DNA of 64,000 bases from Bacillota bacterium (GTDB taxonomy: Bacteria > Bacillota > Clostridia > Lachnospirales > Lachnospiraceae): positions 124,001-188,000 of the forward strand of contig JAEZFK010000021.1 in assembly GCA_023437715.1 (NCBI GenBank), written 5' to 3'. A program made the position numbers and the translations under genes. Shown here piece by piece: positions 16,253 to 24,755 of this stretch (position 1 is the first letter of the stretch; each line of letters starts with the position of its first letter). The notes under the pieces were generated by a model. The model saw only the letters and a program-made list of their open reading frames with translations, had not been told where the DNA came from and did no database searches.

Positions 16253-16300
16253 GAGCTTATTAAAATATCCGGCCAGGACTATTTTAATAAGCTCTTTTTT
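16253..16300. terminator. Bidirectional terminator between convergent genes
   Basis: A perfect 15-bp stem, GAGCTTATTAAAATA (16253-16267) with TATTTTAATAAGCTC (16280-16294), is followed by six T on the plus strand. An A/T-rich flank lies on the other side, so it can serve both the peptidase gene and the minus-strand gene. Confidence 0.85.
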
Positions 16301-16332
16301 AACCGTTGATTCGTGCTGATCCGGAATGATTT

Positions 16333-17256
16333 TTAAAGATATTTCAGTGATTCCAGATGTATTTTTAATCCCGTTTCAAGGGGCGTATCCGGCAGGCGGA
16401 CTCCTGCCTCACCCAAGGCGGACAGATCATAAATCCGGTGGCATAGATGGCCGCGGAACTCCGGATGTTTTTCAAAATATCCTGTCAGCGGTATTTCCTT
16501 TATATTCACTTTCCTGTCCAGCAGCTGCCCGATGATCTCATAATATCTGCGGTTTTCCACAGCCTTTGGCCCTCCGATACAGAAGATGCGGTTATAAGCG
16601 CCCTGTTTGTCCGCGCAGTCCAGCATGGCGTTTGCCAGATCATCCACAAATATGGGCTGGGTAAGGTAAATTCCGCCGCCCACGAGGGATATGGGCTCCT
16701 GATCCAGGATGAGCTGGGGAAGTTCTTTCTGCCTGCTGTGCTCCGGGAAACACCCGATGAGAAAACCGGGGCCGTAGATATGTCCGGGGCGGAACAGGGT
16801 GATCTGTAAGGAAGTAGCGCTGAAGCTGTCCATAAAGACATGTTCCATGCGGCGCTTGTTTCCAGCATAGGTGAGGGTTTCGGGTTCCCCTTCCTCCTCC
16901 ACGAAATATCCGTCTTCCTTCTGGGGGGTGTCTTTCTTAAGCGGATCATACACGGAATCCGTGGAAATCACTACCAGACGTTTCGTCACCTGGGGAAATA
17001 CATTTAAATCCTGGACGGCATGTCTTTCATTCATGCATATGCAGTCAAAGACGATGTCCCAGGTGGTGCCTGCATCGAAAACTGTTTTCCGGAAATTTTC
17101 CGTGTCGTTTCTGTCTGCTTTTAAAAGATGGATTCCGGGACCTAAGGGCCGCTGCCCTCTGGTAACTGCCCAAACCTCATATTCTTCTTTTGCCAGAGCA
17201 GCCAGCCGGCCGCTCAGTCCCCCGCTTCCTCCCACAATGAGCGCTTTCTTTTTCAT
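16333..17256 (-). CDS. NAD(P)-dependent epimerase/dehydratase family protein
   Basis: The 307-residue protein has an N-terminal Rossmann loop VGGSGGLSGRLA and an extended short-chain-dehydrogenase layout, with VVISTDSVYD and a YAGNKRRMEH segment holding the Tyr-xxx-Lys pair. These enzymes modify nucleotide sugars or free sugars. Its start overlaps the stop of the AraC gene (ATGA), so it is coupled to that regulator and lies back to back with the xylan-oligosaccharide operon. A sugar-related redox role is inferred from this position. Confidence 0.8.
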   Translation of the reverse strand: MKKKALIVGGSGGLSGRLAALAKEEYEVWAVTRGQRPLGPGIHLLKADRNDTENFRKTVFDAGTTWDIVFDCICMNERHAVQDLNVFPQVTKRLVVISTDSVYDPLKKDTPQKEDGYFVEEEGEPETLTYAGNKRRMEHVFMDSFSATSLQITLFRPGHIYGPGFLIGCFPEHSRQKELPQLILDQEPISLVGGGIYLTQPIFVDDLANAMLDCADKQGAYNRIFCIGGPKAVENRRYYEIIGQLLDRKVNIKEIPLTGYFEKHPEFRGHLCHRIYDLSALGEAGVRLPDTPLETGLKIHLESLKYL

Positions 17257-18086
17257 ACCGAACCTCCTTCTCCTTTGAATGCCTCCATATTTTTCTTCCT
17301 CCCCGGCGGGAGCAGCTTTGAAGGCGGGATTCCTTTTTTTTCTTTAAATAATTTTGAGAAATAATAAATATCGGAAAAACCGCTTTGGAGCGCCGCGTCG
17401 CCCACATTGCTCTCACCGCTTTTTAGCATATCCTCCGCATGATTTAAACGCAGGGATATGAGGTACTGCTTAAAGGTCATGCCGATGGCCTTTTTAAACA
17501 GGTTTCCATAGTACACAGGATGGATGTGAAACAGATCCGCCATGGTATCAATGCTCACATCCTCTGCAAAATGGGTGCTCATATAGCGGATGCTGTTGAT
17601 GATGCGGATGTCCTTGCTGGTGATCCGGTTTTCATTGAAAAGGAGATCCATTACATGATAGAGAATCAGGCACATGCTGGCCCGTACCTTCAGCTTATAG
17701 CCGAACTCACGCTTCAGCCACTCTTCATGGATTTCATGGAAGCAGGAAATCAGCTGGGGGACGCTGCCTATGTGGCTGATGAGACCAAGGGGCAGAGAGA
17801 TATCGCCCCCTTCCTGATCTCTTAAGAAAAAGTTTGTGGTATAACACTCCATCAAGTCCTCAGGGACACTGACTGCCGCCCTGTGACTGCCCTTTGGTAT
17901 ACAGAGCAGATCGCCTTTGCGCACCACATATTCTTTCCCGTCTATGAAATATCTGGCTTTCCCCGCTATGACGTATGTGATGTCAATGAAAGGGATGTTA
18001 TCCGGGTCGATCCTCCAACTGGCCGTACACTTTCTGTGAATGTAGTAGTGCAGTTCGGGAATCATGTTATCAAAATTTACTTCCAT
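17253..18086 (-). CDS. AraC family transcriptional regulator
   Basis: The 277-residue protein has an N-terminal cupin ligand-binding domain (residues 10-110, IDITYVIAGKARYFIDGKEY). Its C-terminal AraC domain has two helix-turn-helices (SIDTMADLFHIHPVYYGNLFKK and VGDAALQSGFSDIYYFSKLFK). It is divergent from the oxidoreductase/GH67 operon, the usual arrangement for an activator of a carbohydrate locus. The inducer is probably a glucuronoxylan fragment, by context only. The 272-base divergent gap (18087-18358) contains both promoters, but no confident hexamers or operator were identified. Confidence 0.88.
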   Translation of the reverse strand: MEVNFDNMIPELHYYIHRKCTASWRIDPDNIPFIDITYVIAGKARYFIDGKEYVVRKGDLLCIPKGSHRAAVSVPEDLMECYTTNFFLRDQEGGDISLPLGLISHIGSVPQLISCFHEIHEEWLKREFGYKLKVRASMCLILYHVMDLLFNENRITSKDIRIINSIRYMSTHFAEDVSIDTMADLFHIHPVYYGNLFKKAIGMTFKQYLISLRLNHAEDMLKSGESNVGDAALQSGFSDIYYFSKLFKEKKGIPPSKLLPPGRKKNMEAFKGEGGSV

Positions 18087-18358
18087 AAGCTGCGCCTCCC
18101 ATTATTTTTTGGCACTTTTTAGAAAAAATACAGTGGCTGCTTCCGGTACACGGTTTTTTTAGTACATTTAGTATATCTTGTCCCGTAAAAATGCGCAATA
18201 GAGAATACAAAGTTAAAAATATATTTAGAAATTACAAATGGTATTTTATTATTACATTCACATAATTAGAGGATTTAGCTAAAATGTATGACATAATAAA
18301 CGTTTATTTAATCAAAATGATGACAGGCCCTGGTGAACTGTTAAAAGAAAGGAATTAT

Positions 18359-19492
18359 ATGGTAGGTATCATCGGAACGGGCGTTATTGCAGAAGCACAT
18401 ATTAAGGCATACCTGGCATTTCCGGACAGGTGCCGGGTGGTTGCGCTTTGCGATATCTTTCCCGAGAAAGCGCAGAGGTTGAAAGAGAAGTATGGCCTGG
18501 ATGAAGCGGAGGTTTACGGAGATTACAATGAGATGCTTAAAAGGCCGGATATCAGCCTTGTGAGCGTGTGCACACCGCCTTTTACCCATTTGCCCGCTTC
18601 CATCGCATGTATGAGGGCAGGCAAGCATGTACTGGTGGAAAAACCCATGGCCATGTCTCTGGCAGAATGCGATGAAATGATAGGGGTCCAGAAGGAGACC
18701 AATACTTATCTGGGAGTTGTCTGCCAGAACCGTTTCACAAAAGAGAATCAGCTTCTTAAGGCGCTTATAGAAAGTAAAATTCCAGGCAGAGTGCTTTTCG
18801 GCCAGGTGGAGTCATTCTGGTACCGCGGTCACGGCTATTATGATCTTTGGTGGAGAGGCACCTGGGAGAGGGAAGGCGGAGGATGCACCATGAATCATGG
18901 CGTACACCAGATCGATCTGCTTAACTGGATCATGGGACCTCCCGAGACCGTAACAGCTGTTCTGGCAAATGTGGCCCATGATAATGCCGAGACAGAGGAT
19001 TTGTCGGCGGCAATACTCACCTATAAAAGCGGGGCGGTAGTGACGCTTGCGGTGAATCTGGTGACCCATGGCCAGTATCAAAGGCTTGTTTTCCAATGTG
19101 AAAAGGCAGGTATCTCATCTCCCTATGAGGTCAGAAGCAGCCGTTCCTCAGACACAGGATTTCCGGTGGATGATCCGGATACTGTTGCAGAAATAGAGAA
19201 AGTGAGGGAATCTTTCCCGGAGCCGGAGTGGGAAAATCATGAAGCACAGATAGAACGGGCTCTCCGCTTTATGGAAAAAGGTGAAATACATCCGGAAGAC
19301 AGCGCAGAGGGCCGCCTGGCTCTTGAAGTTATTACGGCCATCTATCAATCCGGATTTACGAAATCGACAGTCCGGCTGCCCTTGGGTAAGGACAGTCCTT
19401 TATATGATAAACAAGGGATAAATGAAAACGGAAAGAATTTCCACGCAGCAGGTCAAGGCGCCGGCGGTGGAAATCAGGAGGAACTTAAGTGA
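18359..19492 (+). CDS. Gfo/Idh/MocA family oxidoreductase
   Basis: The 377-residue protein has the N-terminal NAD(P) loop VGIIGTGVIAEAHI, the VEKPMAMS motif with the catalytic lysine, and a C-terminal substrate domain (HGVHQIDLLNWIMG). It probably oxidises or isomerises a sugar or uronic acid released by the locus. Start ATG 18359 follows GAAAGGA (18347-18353). The in-frame ATG at 18284 would add 25 residues before the Rossmann strand with no ribosome binding site. It is the first gene of the operon, and its stop touches the GH67 start. Confidence 0.85.
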   Translation: MVGIIGTGVIAEAHIKAYLAFPDRCRVVALCDIFPEKAQRLKEKYGLDEAEVYGDYNEMLKRPDISLVSVCTPPFTHLPASIACMRAGKHVLVEKPMAMSLAECDEMIGVQKETNTYLGVVCQNRFTKENQLLKALIESKIPGRVLFGQVESFWYRGHGYYDLWWRGTWEREGGGCTMNHGVHQIDLLNWIMGPPETVTAVLANVAHDNAETEDLSAAILTYKSGAVVTLAVNLVTHGQYQRLVFQCEKAGISSPYEVRSSRSSDTGFPVDDPDTVAEIEKVRESFPEPEWENHEAQIERALRFMEKGEIHPEDSAEGRLALEVITAIYQSGFTKSTVRLPLGKDSPLYDKQGINENGKNFHAAGQGAGGGNQEELK

Positions 19493-21444
19493 TGTCAAAA
19501 ACAAGGGATCTGTGCTGGCTGAAAAAGAAAGTACATCAGCCGGATATATCCGCTTATCATATCAAAGATAAAAGAGACAGTGTTATAATGAAAACCATCG
19601 AGAGAGAACTGCCCCTGTTATTTGAAGACGTAAAGCCGTCGGATGATCCGGGATCCTCTTTGGTACTGTCCCTGACAGACGGGGATGGCAGCGACGGATA
19701 TGAGATAAGAAAGACAGAGACAGGCTATGAAATAACCGCTTCTGCTGAGAAAGGACTTCTCTATGGAGTGTTCGGTCTGCACCGCATTCTGGTCACAAAA
19801 GGAAAGCTTCCCATTAAGAGCGAACCGGATCAGAGCATCCGCATGATAAATCATTGGGACAATTTCGACGGTTCCATTGAGCGGGGTTATGCGGGAGAGT
19901 CGATCTATTATGACAGCAACCGTTTCAGAGGAGATATGGAGATCATCCGCTCCTATGGAAGAATGCTTGCAAGTACAGGCATCAATGCCGTATCCATCAA
20001 TAATGTAAATGTACACAAAAAAGAGACATTTTTCATAAAGGGGGAAAATTTAAAAGAAATCAGAAAAATAGCCGATGTGTTCAGTGAATACGGGATCAGG
20101 ACCTTTCTGGCGGTCAATTTCGCCGCTCCCATAGCCGTAGGCGGACTTGATACGGCGGACCCTCTTGACCTGGAGGTCGCCGCATGGTGGGAGAAAACGG
20201 CGGCGGACCTGTACGAGGAGATCCCACGGTTTGGCGGTTTCATCGTGAAAGCGGATTCCGAAGGGGAGCCGGGACCATTTACATATAACAGGACCCATGA
20301 GGATGGCGCCAATATGCTGGCGCGGGCGGTCAGCCCTTTTGGAGGCATTATCATCTGGAGATGTTTTGTATATAATTGCGGACAGGACTGGAGAGACAGA
20401 TCCCTTGACCGCGCCAGGGCTGCTTATGATATATTTATGGCTCACGACGGAAAATTCCAGGACAACGTCATTCTCCAGATCAAAAACGGCCCCATAGATT
20501 TTCAGATCAGAGAGCCTAATTCCCCGCTTTTCGGAGCGCTTAAAAAGACAAACCAGATATTGGAATTTCAGATCACCCAGGAATATACAGGGCATCAGAT
20601 CGATATCTGCTACCTGATTCCCATGTGGAAAGAAACTCTGGATTTCGACACCCGCTACGGAAAGGACGCTTTTATTAAGCGTGAGATCAAAAAGAACTCT
20701 CCGGACCTCAGACGGTCAGGAATCGCGGCGGTGGTAAGTGTGGGCATGGACCAAAACTGGACGGGCAATAAGCTGGCTCAGGCAAATCTCTACGGATACG
20801 GCAGGCTTGTATGGGATAATTCCTTAAGCTCTGAAGCCATAGCCGGGGAATGGGTAAATCTCACCTTTGACCTTCCCGGGGAGGAGGCGGAAAAGATCAT
20901 AGAGATCCTTACCACTTCCCGAGATGCTTATGAAGACTATACCTGCCCACTGGCAGTGGGATTTATGTGCAAGCCCGGTTTTCACTACGGGGTGGATGTA
21001 GACGGATATGAATACGACCGGTGGGGCACCTACCATTATGCGGACCGCAACGGCGTGGGCAGAGAACGTTCCGTCGCCAGGGGCACGGGATATACGAGGC
21101 AGTATTCCGATGAAAGATTCATGGAATACGAAAATTTATCCTCCTGTCCTGATGAGCTTCTTCTGTTTTTTCATCATGTGCCCTATACCCATGTCCTCCG
21201 CTCAGGAAAGACCGTCATACAGCATATATATGACACCCATTTTGCAGGAGTGGAAAAGGTAGAGCAGTATGAAAGACTATGGGAGAGCCTGGAATCTTTC
21301 CTGGATGAAGAAAGCTACAGGAATGTGAGAGACCGTCTTAAAAAACAAAAAGAAAATGCAATTAACTGGCGGGATCAGGTCAATACTTATTTTTACCGCA
21401 AGTCGGGAATCCCCGATGCCCATGGCAGAAAAATCTATGATTAA
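19492..21444 (+). CDS. aguA: GH67 alpha-glucuronidase
   Basis: GH67 enzymes remove 4-O-methyl-glucuronic acid from the non-reducing end of xylo-oligosaccharides. The 650-residue sequence shows the family-specific MINHWDNFDGSIERGYAG, the acid-glutamate region KADSEGEPGPF, the base region QIKNGPIDFQIREP and the HHVPYTHVL stretch near the end. There is no signal peptide, so it acts in the cytosol on imported aldouronic acids. ATG 19492 or GTG 19489 are possible starts after AGGAGG (19476-19481). The downstream importer is the likely supplier of substrate. Confidence 0.95.
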   Translation: MSKTRDLCWLKKKVHQPDISAYHIKDKRDSVIMKTIERELPLLFEDVKPSDDPGSSLVLSLTDGDGSDGYEIRKTETGYEITASAEKGLLYGVFGLHRILVTKGKLPIKSEPDQSIRMINHWDNFDGSIERGYAGESIYYDSNRFRGDMEIIRSYGRMLASTGINAVSINNVNVHKKETFFIKGENLKEIRKIADVFSEYGIRTFLAVNFAAPIAVGGLDTADPLDLEVAAWWEKTAADLYEEIPRFGGFIVKADSEGEPGPFTYNRTHEDGANMLARAVSPFGGIIIWRCFVYNCGQDWRDRSLDRARAAYDIFMAHDGKFQDNVILQIKNGPIDFQIREPNSPLFGALKKTNQILEFQITQEYTGHQIDICYLIPMWKETLDFDTRYGKDAFIKREIKKNSPDLRRSGIAAVVSVGMDQNWTGNKLAQANLYGYGRLVWDNSLSSEAIAGEWVNLTFDLPGEEAEKIIEILTTSRDAYEDYTCPLAVGFMCKPGFHYGVDVDGYEYDRWGTYHYADRNGVGRERSVARGTGYTRQYSDERFMEYENLSSCPDELLLFFHHVPYTHVLRSGKTVIQHIYDTHFAGVEKVEQYERLWESLESFLDEESYRNVRDRLKKQKENAINWRDQVNTYFYRKSGIPDAHGRKIYD

Positions 21445-21544
21445 ATGCTGCCGGCTGTAAATGGTATTGACCGCCGCCGTAAAATCCGGCGCATGGGGTT
21501 TTTGTAGGCCCTGCAAATAAAAAAGAAAAGGAAGGAAAAGTATT

Positions 21545-22930
21545 ATGAAAAAGTGGAAGAGAAGTTCAGCGGTACTGGCAGCAGTTTTAGCGGCAACCGT
21601 CAGTTTCACCGGATGCGGAAGCAGCGGAGGAGGTTCAACACAGGCGGATGCGGTGACATCGGGAAATGCAGGAGAGGCAAAAACGGATGGGGCAGCCTCA
21701 GGCGAGCTGGCTAAGATCAGCTTTTCCTGGTGGGGCAATGACGACCGCCATCAGGCGACACAGGAGGCCATCGACGCATTCAATGCGGCTCATGCGGGCT
21801 CCATTGAAGTGACAGGAGAGCCCTCCGGCTTCGGTAATCTGGAAGAGACCTTTGCCACCCGTTACGCAGGCGGTACGGAAGCCGATATCATGACCGTCAA
21901 TTATCCGTGGCTCATCAAATACAGCCCGGACGGCACCGGCTTCTATGATTTAGATAAGGTTTCCGATATCATCGACTTCTCCCAGTATGATCCGGGATTT
22001 TTAGAGACAGGAAAGACCGGAGGCGTGATGCAGGCCATCCCCTACGGACAGAATACCCTGGGCGTTTATTTGAATAAATCCGCGTTGGAAAGGGCGGGTG
22101 TCAAGGAAATTCCGTCAACCTTTGAAGCTTACAAGGAAGCGGCCAAGGCGGTTACGGCGCAGAATCCAAACGCCTATTTAATCGTAAGCCCCACATTCCG
22201 TTTTGCAGCTGTTTATTATCTTCAGCAGAAGACAGGCAAGGGTGAATTCGATGAAAACTTAAACATGAATTATACGGTGGAGGACTACAAGGATGCCATG
22301 ACCTGGTACAAGGAGCTGGCAGACCTTCATGTATTCTGCTCCAGGCAGGATTACCTTGAAAATGTAGGAAATGATCCCGTATCCATCGCCCAGAACGCCA
22401 AATATATTGACGGCGGATATTTGGGAGTGCTTGAGTGGACCGGCGGCATCGCTTCCAATGCACAGACCCTTGCAGATAAGGGCGACGAGCTTGTGGTAGC
22501 GCCCCTTCCTACCATCGATGGAGCAGTATTTAAAGGAACCATGGCAAAACCGTCACTGACCTTTGCCATTTCCAAAAACTCCAAGCACCCTAAAGAAGCG
22601 GCAGAATTTTTACAGTACATCTTAAATGATCCGGAAGGAACCAAGCTCATGGGCTCAACGAGAGGTATGGTAGCATCAAAAGCCGCGAAAGCGTCTCTTG
22701 AAGCCGACGGGCAGATTACGGGAGCCGTAAAGCAGGCTTATGATTTCACAGATCAGGCAGAGGTTATCAATAACTCCCCCATCTTTGAGGATGCCGTATT
22801 TACAAGCTCCTATGAAAGCAACTACGAAAAGTTTGAATTAGGTGCAAGTACCGTAGACGAAGCCGCACAGGCATTCTTTGACGAAGCATCTGCACAGGTT
22901 GCAAAGCTGAAAGCTGAATATGGGAAATAA
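21545..22930 (+). CDS. Extracellular sugar-binding lipoprotein (CUT1 type)
   Basis: The 461-residue precursor has a lipoprotein signal with lipobox SFTGC (cysteine near residue 24), a Ser/Gly tether and a family-1 solute-binding domain (FSWWGNDDRHQATQEAIDAF, YGQNTLGVYLNKSALERAG). It should bind oligosaccharides at the cell surface. Between the GH67 gene and the two permeases, the most reasonable ligands are aldotetraouronic or related acidic xylo-oligosaccharides. No ATPase is encoded nearby, so it presumably uses a shared MsmK-type ATPase, as is common for CUT1 systems. Confidence 0.9.
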   Translation: MKKWKRSSAVLAAVLAATVSFTGCGSSGGGSTQADAVTSGNAGEAKTDGAASGELAKISFSWWGNDDRHQATQEAIDAFNAAHAGSIEVTGEPSGFGNLEETFATRYAGGTEADIMTVNYPWLIKYSPDGTGFYDLDKVSDIIDFSQYDPGFLETGKTGGVMQAIPYGQNTLGVYLNKSALERAGVKEIPSTFEAYKEAAKAVTAQNPNAYLIVSPTFRFAAVYYLQQKTGKGEFDENLNMNYTVEDYKDAMTWYKELADLHVFCSRQDYLENVGNDPVSIAQNAKYIDGGYLGVLEWTGGIASNAQTLADKGDELVVAPLPTIDGAVFKGTMAKPSLTFAISKNSKHPKEAAEFLQYILNDPEGTKLMGSTRGMVASKAAKASLEADGQITGAVKQAYDFTDQAEVINNSPIFEDAVFTSSYESNYEKFELGASTVDEAAQAFFDEASAQVAKLKAEYGK

Positions 22931-22937
22931 AAGAAAA

Positions 22938-22964
22938 GGGCCTTTTCACTGTTTGAAAAGGCCC
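22938..22964 (+). terminator. Intercistronic hairpin after the binding-protein gene
   Basis: GGGCCTTTTC (22938-22947) pairs perfectly with GAAAAGGCCC (22955-22964) around ACTGTTT, with no U-tract after it. It probably stabilises the upstream mRNA or causes partial termination, as the hairpin at 8240 may do in the other importer operon. Confidence 0.6.
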
Positions 22965-22996
22965 GTAATGGCAAAATTATGCAAGGAGGAATTCTT

Positions 22997-23869
22997 TTGA
23001 AAAACAGTAAGATCGGGCTTTTGTATATTCTCCCATGGATAATCGGAATGGTTTTTCTTACATTGTATCCGTTTCTCAATGCGCTCTTTATCAGCTTTAC
23101 GGATTACAACCTGGTTCGGGAACCAAACTTCATAGGATTTGCCAATTATGCGAAGCTATTTAAGGATAAAGACTTTTTAGGAACGCTGAGGCAGACTCTT
23201 AAATATACAGTAATCACAGTGCCTTTGCAGCTTGCATTTGCACTTTTTATTGCTTTTATTCTGAATTTTAAACTGAAGGCCATAAATTTCTACCGGACGG
23301 CCTACTATATCCCCTCCCTTCTGGGCGGAAATGTGGCGGTCGCCGTATTGTGGCGTTTCTTATTCCAGCAGGACGGCTTTATCAACCATTTCCTCGGCTT
23401 ATTCGGCATGGAACCTGTAAAATGGCTGTCCTCCGGGTCCGGAGCCATGGCTGTCATCGTGCTCTTAAAGGTATGGCAGTTCGGTTCCGCCATGCTCATA
23501 TTTCTGGCGGCTCTTAAGGACGTGCCTCAGGATCTTTACGAAGCAGCAAGCGTGGACGGAGCCACCAAGTCTTATTCGTTTTTCAAAATCACCATCCCTC
23601 TGATCACGCCGACGATTTTCTTCAACCTGGTCATGCAGCTGGTCAATGCGTTCCAGGAATTCAACGGGCCATATCTTATCACGAAAAAGGGACCTTTAAA
23701 TTCCACCTATCTGACTTCCATGTTCATATATGACAATGCGTTTCAGCTTTTCAATATGGGCTATGCAAGCGCCGCCAGCTGGGTTTTGTTTCTCATCATC
23801 GTATCTGTTACGGTAGTGTTATTTGCTACCCAGGACCGCTGGGTATTCTATTCGGATAAGGGGGAGTAA
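22997..23869 (+). CDS. Sugar ABC importer permease, MalF/UgpA type
   Basis: The roughly 290-residue protein has six predicted membrane segments and the EAA loop typical of CUT1 permeases (LYEAASVDGATKSYSFFKITIPLI). The start is placed at TTG 22997, seven bases after a strong AAGGAGG (22983-22989). The in-frame ATG at 22979 overlaps no ribosome binding site and would translate the Shine-Dalgarno sequence itself. It pairs with the next permease to form the channel. Confidence 0.9.
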   Translation: MKNSKIGLLYILPWIIGMVFLTLYPFLNALFISFTDYNLVREPNFIGFANYAKLFKDKDFLGTLRQTLKYTVITVPLQLAFALFIAFILNFKLKAINFYRTAYYIPSLLGGNVAVAVLWRFLFQQDGFINHFLGLFGMEPVKWLSSGSGAMAVIVLLKVWQFGSAMLIFLAALKDVPQDLYEAASVDGATKSYSFFKITIPLITPTIFFNLVMQLVNAFQEFNGPYLITKKGPLNSTYLTSMFIYDNAFQLFNMGYASAASWVLFLIIVSVTVVLFATQDRWVFYSDKGE

Positions 23870-23870
23870 T

Positions 23871-24755
23871 ATGGCACGGACAACTTTGAACAGTGAAGTG
23901 GAAAGACGCAGAAGAAAAAAGTTCATAATAAATACGGTTATCAGATATACCGTACTTACGGCAGTGGCCCTCGTCATGATTTATCCCATCATCTGGCTTG
24001 TGGGCGCTACCTTTAAGACAAACAATGAGATATTTACATCAATAAATTTCATACCCAGGAGAATCGACTTTACTCCTTATATAGAAGGCTGGAAGACCAG
24101 AACGAAATTTACCTTTACCACGTTTTTTATAAACACATTCAGCTTTGTAATACCTAAGATACTGTTTTGCCTGATAACCAGCTCCTTAGTGGCATACGGG
24201 TTTGCCAGGTTCACCTTTCCCCTTAAGAAAGTGTTTTTCTCCATACTCATGGCGACCATGTTTTTACCGGCAGTCGTAACCAGAATTCCTCTGTATATTT
24301 TATGGAAGAATCTGGGGCTGTTAAATACGTATGTGCCCTTAATCGCCCCCACCTTATTTGCCAATGAGCCGTTTTTCGTGTTTATGCTGATTCAGTTTAT
24401 GCGTTCCATACCCACCTATCTGGATGAGGCGGCGACCATCGACGGCTGTAACTCCTTTGGAATTTTGACGAAGATACTGCTCCCATCCTTGAAGCCGGCG
24501 CTTATAAGCTGCACCATCTTTCAGTTCGTATGGAGCTTCAACGATTTCTTAGGCCCCTTGATTTATGTCACCAGTCTCTCAAAATACCCTGTATCACTGG
24601 CTCTTAAGATGTCCATAGACCAGAGCAGCGGTATCGTGGAATGGAACCAGATCCTGGCCATGTCATTTTTGGCTCTTCTTCCGGCCCTGATTCTGTTCTT
24701 TTGCTGCCAGAAATATTTTGTAGAGGGAGTGACCAGCTCGGGAGTGAAGGGATGA
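23871..24755 (+). CDS. Sugar ABC importer permease, MalG/UgpE type
   Basis: The 294-residue protein begins MARTTLNSEVERRRRKKF and has six membrane segments and the EAA loop YLDEAATIDGCNSFGILTKI. It is the second half of the CUT1 channel. ATG 23871 follows GGGGAG, one base after the upstream permease stop, so the two are translated in a coupled way. An in-frame ATG at 23823 lies within the previous gene and is not used. Confidence 0.9.
   Translation: MARTTLNSEVERRRRKKFIINTVIRYTVLTAVALVMIYPIIWLVGATFKTNNEIFTSINFIPRRIDFTPYIEGWKTRTKFTFTTFFINTFSFVIPKILFCLITSSLVAYGFARFTFPLKKVFFSILMATMFLPAVVTRIPLYILWKNLGLLNTYVPLIAPTLFANEPFFVFMLIQFMRSIPTYLDEAATIDGCNSFGILTKILLPSLKPALISCTIFQFVWSFNDFLGPLIYVTSLSKYPVSLALKMSIDQSSGIVEWNQILAMSFLALLPALILFFCCQKYFVEGVTSSGVKG

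Noticed and set aside
18818..18828. TGGTACCGCGG, similar to a T-box antiterminator core
   Set aside because: It lies inside the coding frame of the Gfo/Idh/MocA gene (residues W-Y-R-G), with no leader, specifier loop or terminator around it.
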